A stretch of 64,000 nucleotides of DNA from Mycolicibacterium goodii (GTDB lineage Bacteria > Actinomycetota > Actinomycetes > Mycobacteriales > Mycobacteriaceae): assembly GCF_001187505.1 (NCBI RefSeq), contig NZ_CP012150.1, positions 558,001 through 622,000 of the forward strand. Reading direction: 5' to 3'. This document shows, piece after piece, positions 1-7,099 of this stretch. The stretch's first letter is position 1. Each line of letters opens with the position of its first letter. A program made the translations under genes and the position numbers. Under the pieces are notes generated by a model, which was not told where the DNA came from, ran no database searches, and worked only from the letters and a program-made list of their open reading frames with translations.

Positions 1-85
1 TGATCGATCCGGCCTCGATGTAGTTGGACATCGCGACCGCGATGGTTGCCCGCCACCCGGTGGTGGACCGCGCTCCGAGCTTCAT
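1..85 (-). CDS. MFS-type transporter, N-terminal fragment (runs off the window)
   Basis: The reverse complement opens with ATG at 85 and runs off the left edge. The 28 visible codons end in a first membrane segment containing MSNYIEAGSI, a pattern typical of the first helix of major facilitator sugar permeases. It lies 45 bp downstream of rhaM on the same strand, so it is probably the second gene of the same operon and could import rhamnose or a related sugar. The family call rests on a very short stretch and the substrate is inferred only from the neighbour. Confidence 0.55.
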   Translation of the reverse strand, partial: MKLGARSTTGWRATIAVAMSNYIEAGSI

Positions 86-130
86 GGGTTTCCTCGATTC
101 AAGGGCTCTGGGTGTGGGTGGGGGTATGGG

Positions 131-478
131 TCATGCCAGGTGGAAGTACTCGAACAAGGGTTTCATCTGCTCGTCGGGGTTGGCCCCGTCGTCGCTCAGG
201 AAGAACTCGGCCATGGTGGCCTGCCACCGGGTGTTGACGTCGGTCTCGGCCATGCGCTTCTGTGCCGAGGCGAAGTCGTCGGTCTCCAGGTAGCCGACCA
301 CCAGTCCGTCGCTCTCGCGGACGAACAACGAGTAGTTGTGCCACCCGGCCTCCGACAGCGCGTCGAGCATCTCAGGCCAGACCTGTTCGTGAGCCGTCAG
401 GTACTCATCCATCCGCTCGGGCCTGAGTTGGAGGACAAAGCAGACGCGTTGCATCGTGGGTGCGGCTGAAGCAGTCAA
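131..478 (-). CDS. rhaM: L-rhamnose mutarotase
   Basis: The 115-aa product belongs to the RhaM/RhaU family, which interconverts the alpha and beta anomers of L-rhamnose in the cytoplasm. Family landmarks are visible: RVCFVLQLRPERMDEY near the N terminus, WPEMLDAL, GWHNYSLF, and a C-terminal FEYFHL. Length is normal for the family, about 105 residues, plus a short N-terminal extension. The start chosen is TTG at 478, with GGAG five bases upstream; ATG at 454 is the alternative and has no visible ribosome site. It lies just downstream of a 16-bp LacI-type palindrome and upstream of a transporter gene, as expected for a rhamnose or methylpentose catabolic operon that continues beyond the window. 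Confidence 0.85.
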   Translation of the reverse strand: MTASAAPTMQRVCFVLQLRPERMDEYLTAHEQVWPEMLDALSEAGWHNYSLFVRESDGLVVGYLETDDFASAQKRMAETDVNTRWQATMAEFFLSDDGANPDEQMKPLFEYFHLA

Positions 479-489
479 GTTCGCTCCGT

Positions 490-505
490 ATTGAAACGTT
501 TCAAT
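490..505. promoter_or_regulatory. LacI-family operator, perfect 16-bp palindrome
   Basis: ATTGAAACGTTTCAAT is self-complementary with the central CG typical of LacI/GalR operators. It sits 12 bp upstream of the rhaM start, well placed to block transcription of the rhaM-transporter operon. The LacI-type repressor itself is not in the window. Confidence 0.75.
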
Positions 506-735
506 TCGTGATGGCGGTCACGGTAGACCACGCCACGAAGCGCCGTCAAGAGGCCTCACCAGCGTCGTTGGCGCCATCGGACCCTACCGGCGAGTACGTC
601 CGGAGTTCTCGGCGGGGTTCTTAGCAAAGTCTCAATGCTGGCACCCCGCCGCCTTAGATTGCGCACTTAGCGTTGTGCTCAAGGTTGAAGCGAAGAAGCC
701 CAACCGCCAGCTCGAAGAACGACGGGAGGCTGATC

Positions 736-1185
736 ATGACTATCACGAGCAACACCCCGGCTTCGGACAATCATTTTCGGTATGGCAATCCTGCAGTGGT
801 CTGCGACGGCGCGTCGATGCGCGCACATCACCGGCAACTGGCGACCGTGGTGACGGTCAAGGGTGTCATCGGCAGTGAAAATCTGGACCAGATCTCGGCC
901 TACGTCCGCCGCCTCGTCATTCCGGAGAAGTCCATCGTGCTCGATCTGAGCGGCGTGAACAGCTTTGCCTCGCAAGCCGTTTCGCTGTTCTACGACATCG
1001 ACGCGCGCTGCAGCGACCTGGGTGTGGACTGGGCGGTCGTCGCCGGTGCAGCCGTGACCGCCGAACTCCATGAAGAGGACGCCGGCGTGCCGCTCACGGC
1101 ATCGGTGCCCGACGCTCTGCATCACTTCGCCGAAGGCACCATGGCCCGCCGGCGTCTCCTCCCCCTGCTCGTCAAGAGCGCCTGA
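736..1185 (+). CDS. STAS-domain protein (anti-sigma-factor-antagonist-like)
   Basis: The 149-aa product has a STAS fold: a beta strand LATVVTVKGVI, then IVLDLSGVNSFASQAVSLF at about residues 77-95. This resembles the phosphorylatable helix of SpoIIAA-type anti-anti-sigma factors (usual core DLSGVxFxDSxG). The canonical Asp-Ser pair is replaced by a FASQAV sequence, leaving Ser in the usual region. The start is ATG at 736 with GGGAGG six bases upstream; the reading frame stays open further upstream but has no ribosome site there. No anti-sigma kinase lies next to it, so the partner is unknown. Mycobacteria carry many stand-alone STAS proteins in the SigF network; membership is inference. Confidence 0.7.
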   Translation: MTITSNTPASDNHFRYGNPAVVCDGASMRAHHRQLATVVTVKGVIGSENLDQISAYVRRLVIPEKSIVLDLSGVNSFASQAVSLFYDIDARCSDLGVDWAVVAGAAVTAELHEEDAGVPLTASVPDALHHFAEGTMARRRLLPLLVKSA

Positions 1186-1204
1186 CCAGAAAGGCCAACC
1201 CGCC

Positions 1205-1285
1205 ATGCTGATCGACATCCGTTGGCTGAGCGTCCTGCTGCACCGTCGGCACCGTCTCTCCCAGCTGCAGTTGACCGCACGCTGA
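1205..1285 (+). CDS. possible 26-aa peptide downstream of the STAS gene
   Basis: An ATG 19 bp after the STAS stop opens a 26-codon frame rich in Leu, Arg and His (starts MLIDIRWLSVLLHRR). An AAAGG lies about 10 bases before the ATG. It ends 41 bp before the terminator hairpin, so it would be in the same transcript. There is no recognisable homology; it could be a short arginine-rich peptide or a chance ORF. Confidence 0.25.
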   Translation: MLIDIRWLSVLLHRRHRLSQLQLTAR

Positions 1286-1326
1286 TCCCCACGTCGCCGG
1301 TCCTCCCGGCAACGTGAAGGCAACAG

Positions 1327-1361
1327 AAAGGGCTGTCGGACTCCACGTCCGGCAGCCCTTT
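1327..1361. terminator. strong stem-loop terminator after the STAS gene
   Basis: A 15-bp stem (AAAGGGCTGTCGGAC pairing with GTCCGGCAGCCCTTT, one G-T wobble) closes a 5-base TCCAC loop. The arms end in AAA and TTT, so it can act as an intrinsic terminator in either direction. Confidence 0.8.
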
Positions 1362-1394
1362 CGCATGCCCGGCGGCATCCCCTCTCCCCCCTTG

Positions 1395-1457
1395 CGCCGA
1401 AACGTCGTTCCAGCAGGGAAAGGGCGGAAAGAAGCCTGCTGGAATGACGTTTCGGCG
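1395..1457. repeat. 63-bp near-perfect inverted repeat (intergenic hairpin)
   Basis: Arms 1395-1417 and 1435-1457 are 23 bp each and complementary except for one position (CGCCGAAACGTCGTTCCAGCA... against its complement), around a 17-base purine-rich loop. There is no T tract and a strong terminator already lies 34 bp upstream. It therefore resembles a dispersed palindromic repeat or structured RNA element more than a terminator. Confidence 0.65.
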
Positions 1458-1486
1458 AGGGCAGGAGGACTTAGACTAAGTCCACT

Positions 1487-1855
1487 GTGACCGCGTACAG
1501 CGGCGGGTGGGGACACTGGCCGTATCCGACGCATACGCGCCAGCACCGAATGACCCGGTGGCAGGCGCGTCGATTGAGTCGGCGATTCGCCGGAGTCGGC
1601 GTGGGTATCGCCGCGACGCGTCTGCGTGAGCTCGCCGACGGGGCACCTGCCGCCGCGGGCGAGCTCGCCGACGTCGAATTCGCGTTCGTGGCAACCGAGC
1701 TCAGGCACGACGACCATGTCGCCAGGATCAGACGCGGCAAGCGCGCCTGCGTCAGCTGCCTCATCACCGTGGGCGTCGGGGTGCTCATGCTCGCCTCGTT
1801 GATCAGCATGGTCCTGCTGCTGTTCAGCATGATGCTGCACACGCCGCCGTACTGA
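1487..1855 (+). CDS. small single-pass membrane protein, unknown function
   Basis: The 122-aa frame has a basic N-terminal half (RHxMTRWQARRLSRRF), an acidic middle part and one strong transmembrane segment at about residues 91-116 (CLITVGVGVLMLASLISMVL). A -10-like TAGACT at 1472-1477 lies ten bases before the GTG, and no ribosome site is well placed, so a leaderless start at 1487 is plausible. The middle (LRELADGAPAAAGELADVEFA) could form a helix. I do not recognise a family. Confidence 0.5.
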   Translation: MTAYSGGWGHWPYPTHTRQHRMTRWQARRLSRRFAGVGVGIAATRLRELADGAPAAAGELADVEFAFVATELRHDDHVARIRRGKRACVSCLITVGVGVLMLASLISMVLLLFSMMLHTPPY

Positions 1856-1878
1856 GCTCCGCACGGCGGGAATCGACG

Positions 1879-3339
1879 TCAGTCGAACGCGACGCTGAGG
1901 TACTGCGTCTCCTGGAACTCGTGCAGACCCTCGCGGGCGCCCTCGCGGCCCAGGCCGCTCTGCTTCATGCCGCCGAACGGCGCCGACGGATCGGACACCA
2001 CACCGCGGTTGACGCCCACCATGCCCGCGTCGAGACGTTCGGCGATCCGCAGCGCGTCCTGTAGCCGGCCGGCGAAAACATAGGCCGCCAAACCATATTC
2101 GGTGTCATTGGCCCAGCGCAGCAGTTCGTCCTCGTCCTCCCACGCCACCACGGGAGCGACCGGACCGAAGATCTCGTCGGTGAGGATCGCCGCGTCAGGG
2201 GCCACGTTGGTCAGCACGGTCGGTGCGACGAACCAGCCCTCGGTCGGCGTGGCGGCCTTGGCCGCGACCACCGCACCGTCGGCGATTGCGGCATCGACCG
2301 CGGCGGACACGCGGGCTGCGGCGCGCGAACTGACCAGCGGACCGATCTCGGAGGCCGGATCCGCGGCCGGACCGACGCGCAAAGCCTCGACCTTGGCCGC
2401 GAACGCCGCGACGAACTCGTCGTGCACCGAGGCATGCACGTAGAACCGGTTGGCGGCCGTGCAGACCTGGCCCGCGCCACGGAATTTCGCGAGCATCGCA
2501 CCCTCGACGGCCTGCGCGATGTCGGCGTCGGCGGTGACCACGAACGGCGCGTTGCCGCCGAGTTCCATGCTGGCGTTGACGACGCGGTCGGCGGCCTGCC
2601 TCAGCAGCACCCGCCCGATGCCGGTCGACCCGGTGAAGGAGATCTTGCGGACCCGCTCATCGGCGAGCCAGGTCGACACCACCGCACCCGCGTCGCTGGT
2701 CGGCACGAGGTTCACCACGCCCGCAGGCACCCCGGCGTCGGCGAGGATCGCCACGATCGCCAGCGCCGTGAGTGGGGTCTCGGCGGCGGGCTTGAGTACG
2801 ACGGTGCATCCAGCGGCCAGCGCCGGGGCGATCTTGCGGGTCGCCATGGCGGCCGGGAAGTTCCACGGCGTGACCAACGCGGCGACGCCGACGGGTTTGT
2901 GCGTCACCAGGGTTCGGGCGTTGCCTGCGGGGTTGATGCCGAAGGCGCCGTCGGTGCGCACACCTTCTTCGCTGAACCAGCGGAAGAACTCGGCCGCGTA
3001 GGCGACCTCGGCGCGTGCGTCGGCCTGCGACTTGCCGTTCTCGGCGCACACCAGCGCGGTGAGCCGGTCGATGTCGGCGAGGATCAGTTCGTATGCGCGA
3101 CGCAGGATCTCGCTGCGTCGACGCGGACTGGTCGCCGCCCACGCCCCGAACGCCTTGGCGGCGGCGTCGACCGCGGCGGCCGCGTCTGCGACCGAGCCGT
3201 CGGACACCGCGGCGATCACCTCGCCGGTCGCGGGATCATGCACGTCGAACGTGGCATCGGCGCCGCGTGCGGTGCCGTCGATGAGGATGCCGTGCTTGGC
3301 GTCGAGCCCGGCGATCGCCTTCTGGTACTCCATCGTCAC
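1879..3339 (-). CDS. gabD: NAD(P)-dependent succinate-semialdehyde dehydrogenase
   Basis: The 486-aa aldehyde dehydrogenase oxidises succinic semialdehyde to succinate, the last step of GABA use. Catalytic residues are in place: N160 in VTPWNFP, E259 in MELGGNAP and the nucleophile C293 in GAGQVCTAANRF; the cofactor loop ISFTGSTGIG and the C-terminal FGGMKQSGLGREG also fit. It starts at GTG 3339, overlapping the gabT stop by GTGA, so the two are translationally coupled. A second ATG at 3333 is a possible start. The GabD call rests on pairing with gabT and family resemblance. The enzyme could also take succinic semialdehyde from the predicted betaine pathway at 34-42 kb. Confidence 0.85.
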   Translation of the reverse strand: MTMEYQKAIAGLDAKHGILIDGTARGADATFDVHDPATGEVIAAVSDGSVADAAAAVDAAAKAFGAWAATSPRRRSEILRRAYELILADIDRLTALVCAENGKSQADARAEVAYAAEFFRWFSEEGVRTDGAFGINPAGNARTLVTHKPVGVAALVTPWNFPAAMATRKIAPALAAGCTVVLKPAAETPLTALAIVAILADAGVPAGVVNLVPTSDAGAVVSTWLADERVRKISFTGSTGIGRVLLRQAADRVVNASMELGGNAPFVVTADADIAQAVEGAMLAKFRGAGQVCTAANRFYVHASVHDEFVAAFAAKVEALRVGPAADPASEIGPLVSSRAAARVSAAVDAAIADGAVVAAKAATPTEGWFVAPTVLTNVAPDAAILTDEIFGPVAPVVAWEDEDELLRWANDTEYGLAAYVFAGRLQDALRIAERLDAGMVGVNRGVVSDPSAPFGGMKQSGLGREGAREGLHEFQETQYLSVAFD

Positions 3340-4682
3340 TTCACCTCGGCGAACGCGGCAGCCAGGATGTCGAGACCCTCGTCGAGCAGGTGGTCGGGCA
3401 TGCTCAGCGGGGGCAGGAAGCGCAGCACGTTGCTGTAGGTGCCGCAGGTCAGGACCACCAGGCCCTGCGCGTGCGCCGCGGCGGCGACGCGTTTGGTCAG
3501 GTCGGCGTCGGGCTCGGTGGTGCCCGGCTTGACGAGTTCGATGGCGACCATGGCGCCGCGGCCGCGTACCTGACCGATGCGGGGATCGGCTGCGGCCAGC
3601 GCCCCGAGCCGGCTGAGCATGGTCTCGCCGATCGCGCGGGCCCGCGCAACGAGGTCCTCACGCTCGATGGTGTCGATCACCCCGAGCGCGGCGGCGCACG
3701 CCAACGGGTTGCCGCCGTAGGTGCCGCCGAGGCCGCCGGAATGCGGGCCGTCCATGATCTCGGCGCGGCCCGTGACGGCCGAGAGCGGCAATCCGCCCGC
3801 GATGCCCTTGGCGGTGACGATCAGGTCGGGCACCAGGTTCTCGTGTTCGGACGCGAACAGCGCACCGGTGCGGGCGAACCCGGTCTGCACCTCGTCGGCG
3901 ACGAACACCGCGCCGTTGTCGGTGCACCACTTCTGCAGCGCGCCGAGGAATCCCGGTGCGGGAACGACGAATCCGCCCTCACCGTGGATGGGTTCGATGA
4001 CCACGGCGGCGACGTTGTCGGCGCCGACCTGCTTGGTGATGAGGTCGATGGCCCGCGCCGCGGCGGCCGCACCGTCGGTCTCACCGTCGCGGAACGGGTA
4101 CGAGGTGGGCACGCGGTACACCTCGTTGGCGAACGGTCCGAAGCCGTGCTTGTACGGCTGGTTCTTGGCGGTCATCGCCATGGTGAGGTTGGTGCGGCCG
4201 TGGTATGCGTGGTCGAACACCACGACGGCCTGCCTGCGGGTGTACGCCCGCGCGATCTTGACGGCGTTCTCCACGGCCTCGGCGCCCGAGTTGAACAGTG
4301 CCGTGCGCTTCTCGTGGTCGCCCGGGGTGAGCCGGTTGAGCTGCTCGGCCACCTGCACGTACCCCTCGTAGGGCGTGACCATGAAACACGTGTGGGTGAA
4401 CGCCGCGACCTGCTCGGTGACCGCGTCGACGACGGCGGGTGCGCTGTTGCCGACGGTGGTGACGGCGATGCCGGAGCCGAAGTCGATGAGCTGGTTTCCG
4501 TCGGCGTCGGCGAGCACACCACCTGCGGCCGCGACGACGTAGACCGGCAGCGTCACACCGACACCGGCAGCCACCGCGCTCTGCTTGCGCGCCTGCAGCT
4601 GCTGCGAGACCGGACCGGGGATGGCGGTGACGAGCCGACGTTCCTGGGTGAGTGTCCGGCCGACATTCTCGGTGATGGTCAC
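3336..4682 (-). CDS. gabT: 4-aminobutyrate aminotransferase (class III, PLP)
   Basis: The 448-aa product transfers the amino group of GABA to 2-oxoglutarate, giving succinic semialdehyde for GabD. Class III aminotransferase landmarks are clear: FNSGAEAVENAVKIAR for phosphate binding, FDHAYHGRTNLTM, VIEPIHGEGGF, FVADEVQTGFARTG with the PLP-contacting Asp, and the Schiff-base lysine in LIVTAKGIAGGLP. The start is GTG at 4682, with TAGGAGGA six bases upstream; the frame continues upstream without a better site. It is divergent from a PucR-type regulator, with a TGCACA/TGTGCA inverted repeat between them. Confidence 0.9.
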   Translation of the reverse strand: MTITENVGRTLTQERRLVTAIPGPVSQQLQARKQSAVAAGVGVTLPVYVVAAAGGVLADADGNQLIDFGSGIAVTTVGNSAPAVVDAVTEQVAAFTHTCFMVTPYEGYVQVAEQLNRLTPGDHEKRTALFNSGAEAVENAVKIARAYTRRQAVVVFDHAYHGRTNLTMAMTAKNQPYKHGFGPFANEVYRVPTSYPFRDGETDGAAAAARAIDLITKQVGADNVAAVVIEPIHGEGGFVVPAPGFLGALQKWCTDNGAVFVADEVQTGFARTGALFASEHENLVPDLIVTAKGIAGGLPLSAVTGRAEIMDGPHSGGLGGTYGGNPLACAAALGVIDTIEREDLVARARAIGETMLSRLGALAAADPRIGQVRGRGAMVAIELVKPGTTEPDADLTKRVAAAAHAQGLVVLTCGTYSNVLRFLPPLSMPDHLLDEGLDILAAAFAEVK

Positions 4683-4751
4683 GGGTGTCCTCCTAAGACG
4701 AGTGCGTGATTCCACGGTAAATTCGCAGCTCACGCGCGCGCAGCGCACCAA

Positions 4752-4780
4752 TGCACAACTTGCTCATCAATCACTGTGCA
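4752..4780. promoter_or_regulatory. candidate operator between gabT and its divergent regulator
   Basis: TGCACA (4752-4757) and TGTGCA (4775-4780) form an inverted repeat with half-sites 23 bp apart, about two helical turns. It lies 12 bp before the regulator start and about 70 bp before gabT, a good place for control of both genes by the PucR protein. Confidence 0.4.
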
Positions 4781-4791
4781 AAACTGTCACC

Positions 4792-6273
4792 GTGGTCGGT
4801 GTGCGGGATGTCGTGGGCGTGCGCGCGCTGGGGTTGCGCGGCGTGCACATCGGCAGGCCCGACGCCGACATCCGCTGGGTCGCCACGAGTGAGCTGTCCG
4901 ATCCCACCCCGTTTCTCGAAGGCGGCGAAATTCTGCTGACCACGGGTATCGAGACCCGGGCGTGGAACGAGGAGTGGGACGACTATGTGCGTCGGCTGGC
5001 CGACGCCGCGGTCGCCGCCGTCGGTTTCGGCATCGGGCTGACGCACGAGCGGACGCCGGATCCGCTCATCGCCGCGTGCCGCGCGCACGACGTCAACCTT
5101 TTCGAAGTGCCGCGGCGCACCACCTTCGTCGCGATCAGCAGACACGTGGCCCGCGTGCTCTCCGAGCAGGAATCGGCTGCCGCACAGGCCTCGCTGCTGA
5201 CGCAACGGCGGTTGATCTCGGCGGCGACGCGGCGGGACCCCGCGACCGCTGTGGTCACGGCGCTGGCTCAGGCGCTCGACGGTGCGGCGTGCCTGATGGC
5301 TCCCGACGGGCGGGCGCTGACCGGCCCGGTCGGTCCGCGGCGGTCCGAGTTCCCGCTCGATGACGCCGCCGCCGACGTGCGGCGGCTGCAAACCCACGGC
5401 GGGCGATCGGCCGCGGCACAGTCCCGCCCGGCGTTGTCGCTGTCGGTGCAGCCCATCGGATTACGCGGCAGGCCCACGACCTACCTTGCGACGATGGGTC
5501 CGGTGCGGCTCTCCGAAGCCGAGCGCGACGCCCTCACCACTGCGGTGGCCGTCCTCGGCCTGGTCGACGAGCAACGCCGCAGCCGCACCACCACCCGCCG
5601 GCTCCTGCACAGCCGCGCGATCGAGCTGGTCATCGGCAACGATTCCCGCACCGCGCAGTTGATTCTCGAGGTCGATGCACCCGCCCTCGTCATACCGAGA
5701 CAGATCAGGTTCCTGCGGGCCGGCGGGGACGAGTCCGCGATCGTCGATGCCGTCGCCGCACTCGAGCAGCGCGGTGTGCTCGCCGGTGTCCATGCCGACG
5801 AACTGTGCGCGGTGTCGATACCACAGCAGGCCGAAAGCATCGGGGACACCCTGGTGGCCGCGGGCCTTGCGGTCGGCGTCGGTGCCGCGGTGGCATCGGA
5901 CGACGGCGCGTCGGCATACCGCACGGCCGGGCTCGCGCTGGCACAGACCACCCCCACCGCGGCACTGGTGGTGTGGGACCGCGTCGTCAACGACGGCCCG
6001 CTCGGGCTCATCGACACCGAACGGGCGGCCGCGTTCGCCGAATCATGGCTGCACGGACTGAGTTCCGAACAACTGGAGACGCTGCGCTCGTTTCTGCGTC
6101 ACCACGGATCACATCTCAAGGTCGCCGAGGAACTCGGGGTGCACCGCAACACGATCCGCAACCGCCTCGACGCGATCGAGGAGCTGCTGCCCGGGCACCT
6201 CGACGACCCGCAGACCCGGGTCAGCGCGTGGATCGCGCTGCAGTCGCTGCCGCCCGGGCGCGTCACCCCTTGA
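4792..6273 (+). CDS. PucR-family transcriptional regulator (GabR-type)
   Basis: The product of about 493 aa has the PucR layout. An N-terminal ligand domain (GLRGVHIG...DIRWVATSEL...FLEGGEILLTTG) is followed by a central GGDEF-like region. The C-terminal helix-turn-helix is TLRSFLRHHGSHLKVAEELGVHRNTIRNRL, typical of PucR and CdaR regulators. Divergent placement from gabT-gabD suggests it activates GABA catabolism in response to GABA or succinic semialdehyde; that assignment is inference. The start is uncertain: GTG at 4792 fits the family N terminus, GTG at 4801 is also possible, and no ribosome site is visible, so translation may be leaderless. Its 3' end overlaps the convergent thioesterase gene by 11 bp. 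Confidence 0.75.
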   Translation: MVGVRDVVGVRALGLRGVHIGRPDADIRWVATSELSDPTPFLEGGEILLTTGIETRAWNEEWDDYVRRLADAAVAAVGFGIGLTHERTPDPLIAACRAHDVNLFEVPRRTTFVAISRHVARVLSEQESAAAQASLLTQRRLISAATRRDPATAVVTALAQALDGAACLMAPDGRALTGPVGPRRSEFPLDDAAADVRRLQTHGGRSAAAQSRPALSLSVQPIGLRGRPTTYLATMGPVRLSEAERDALTTAVAVLGLVDEQRRSRTTTRRLLHSRAIELVIGNDSRTAQLILEVDAPALVIPRQIRFLRAGGDESAIVDAVAALEQRGVLAGVHADELCAVSIPQQAESIGDTLVAAGLAVGVGAAVASDDGASAYRTAGLALAQTTPTAALVVWDRVVNDGPLGLIDTERAAAFAESWLHGLSSEQLETLRSFLRHHGSHLKVAEELGVHRNTIRNRLDAIEELLPGHLDDPQTRVSAWIALQSLPPGRVTP

Positions 6274-7057
6274 AGTACACGTACTGATGTGACGTCACGA
6301 GCGGGATGCCGGCGCGGCTCCACAGGTGTGCGGACTGGTCGAAGTAGCCGCGGGTGAACTGGTGGGCCCGTGCGGTGCCGAGGATGAAATCGTCACCGGC
6401 AGCGGTGATCTGCTCGTCACCGGCGTGGAAGTACACCGCGAGGGTCACGGTGCCGGCCGGGATGAACTGCCCGCGCCGCAGGAACACCCGCGGGAAGAAC
6501 ACGTCGCTCACGGCGGTGAGCGCCGCGTGATCCAGGGGCCGGGGCGGGTTGCTGCGCACCCACAGCGTGGTGGTCGACGACGCCGACTCGGTGCCGTCCA
6601 TAGCAGGCGCCGCGCCGTCGACGTATCTGATGTCGTAGTTCGTGAACCACGTCAGCGGCGACGCGGCCTGCTCGAGGCCGTTCGGGTCCGGTGCCGCCGG
6701 CGGCGTGGCCTCGGCGTCGGCCCAGGTGTCGCGGCGCACCCCGAAAACCGCTGTCGCGGTGGTCTTCACCTCGCCGCCCTGGCTCTGCTCGATGATCCAG
6801 TGCTGGTTGGACCTGTTGGTCCGCACGTGCCTGGTCTCGACGTCGAAGTCGCCGTCGGCGATCGGGGCGACGTAGTTGACGGTGAGCGCGATCGGTTGGC
6901 CGTGGCACTGCGGGTGCAGTTGGATCGCACGCACCAGCACCGCGGCGGTGATCCCGCCGAACGGGCCGACCATGTTGGCCCACTCCTGCACGGTGGCACC
7001 ACGGAAGCGGCCGTCGCCGATCGGATGCAGGTCGATCGCCTTGTCGAAGACACTCAC
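6263..7057 (-). CDS. TesB-like acyl-CoA thioesterase family protein
   Basis: The 264-aa product resembles two-hotdog acyl-CoA thioesterases of the 4HBT_3/TesB group. The N-terminal half has FRGATVQEWANMVGPFGGI, with the characteristic GG-x-hydrophobic turn, and PIALTVNYVAPIADGDFDVE. The second hotdog half has a LDHAALTAVSDVFFPRVF helix. It would hydrolyse an acyl-CoA to free acid and CoA. It is followed on the same strand, 42 bp upstream, by mmpL. That adjacency hints at lipid export or trimming, but the link is weak. Substrate length cannot be judged from sequence. Confidence 0.65.
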   Translation of the reverse strand: MSVFDKAIDLHPIGDGRFRGATVQEWANMVGPFGGITAAVLVRAIQLHPQCHGQPIALTVNYVAPIADGDFDVETRHVRTNRSNQHWIIEQSQGGEVKTTATAVFGVRRDTWADAEATPPAAPDPNGLEQAASPLTWFTNYDIRYVDGAAPAMDGTESASSTTTLWVRSNPPRPLDHAALTAVSDVFFPRVFLRRGQFIPAGTVTLAVYFHAGDEQITAAGDDFILGTARAHQFTRGYFDQSAHLWSRAGIPLVTSHQYVYFKG

Positions 7058-7099
7058 CCGGTCAGGTTACTGAGGGGTCACCGTGGCGGGTTCGACGGC

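Noticed and set aside
679..1323. Minus-strand frame opposite the STAS gene
   Set aside because: The STAS protein has a good ribosome site and domain; the opposite frame is rich in Arg and lacks a family.
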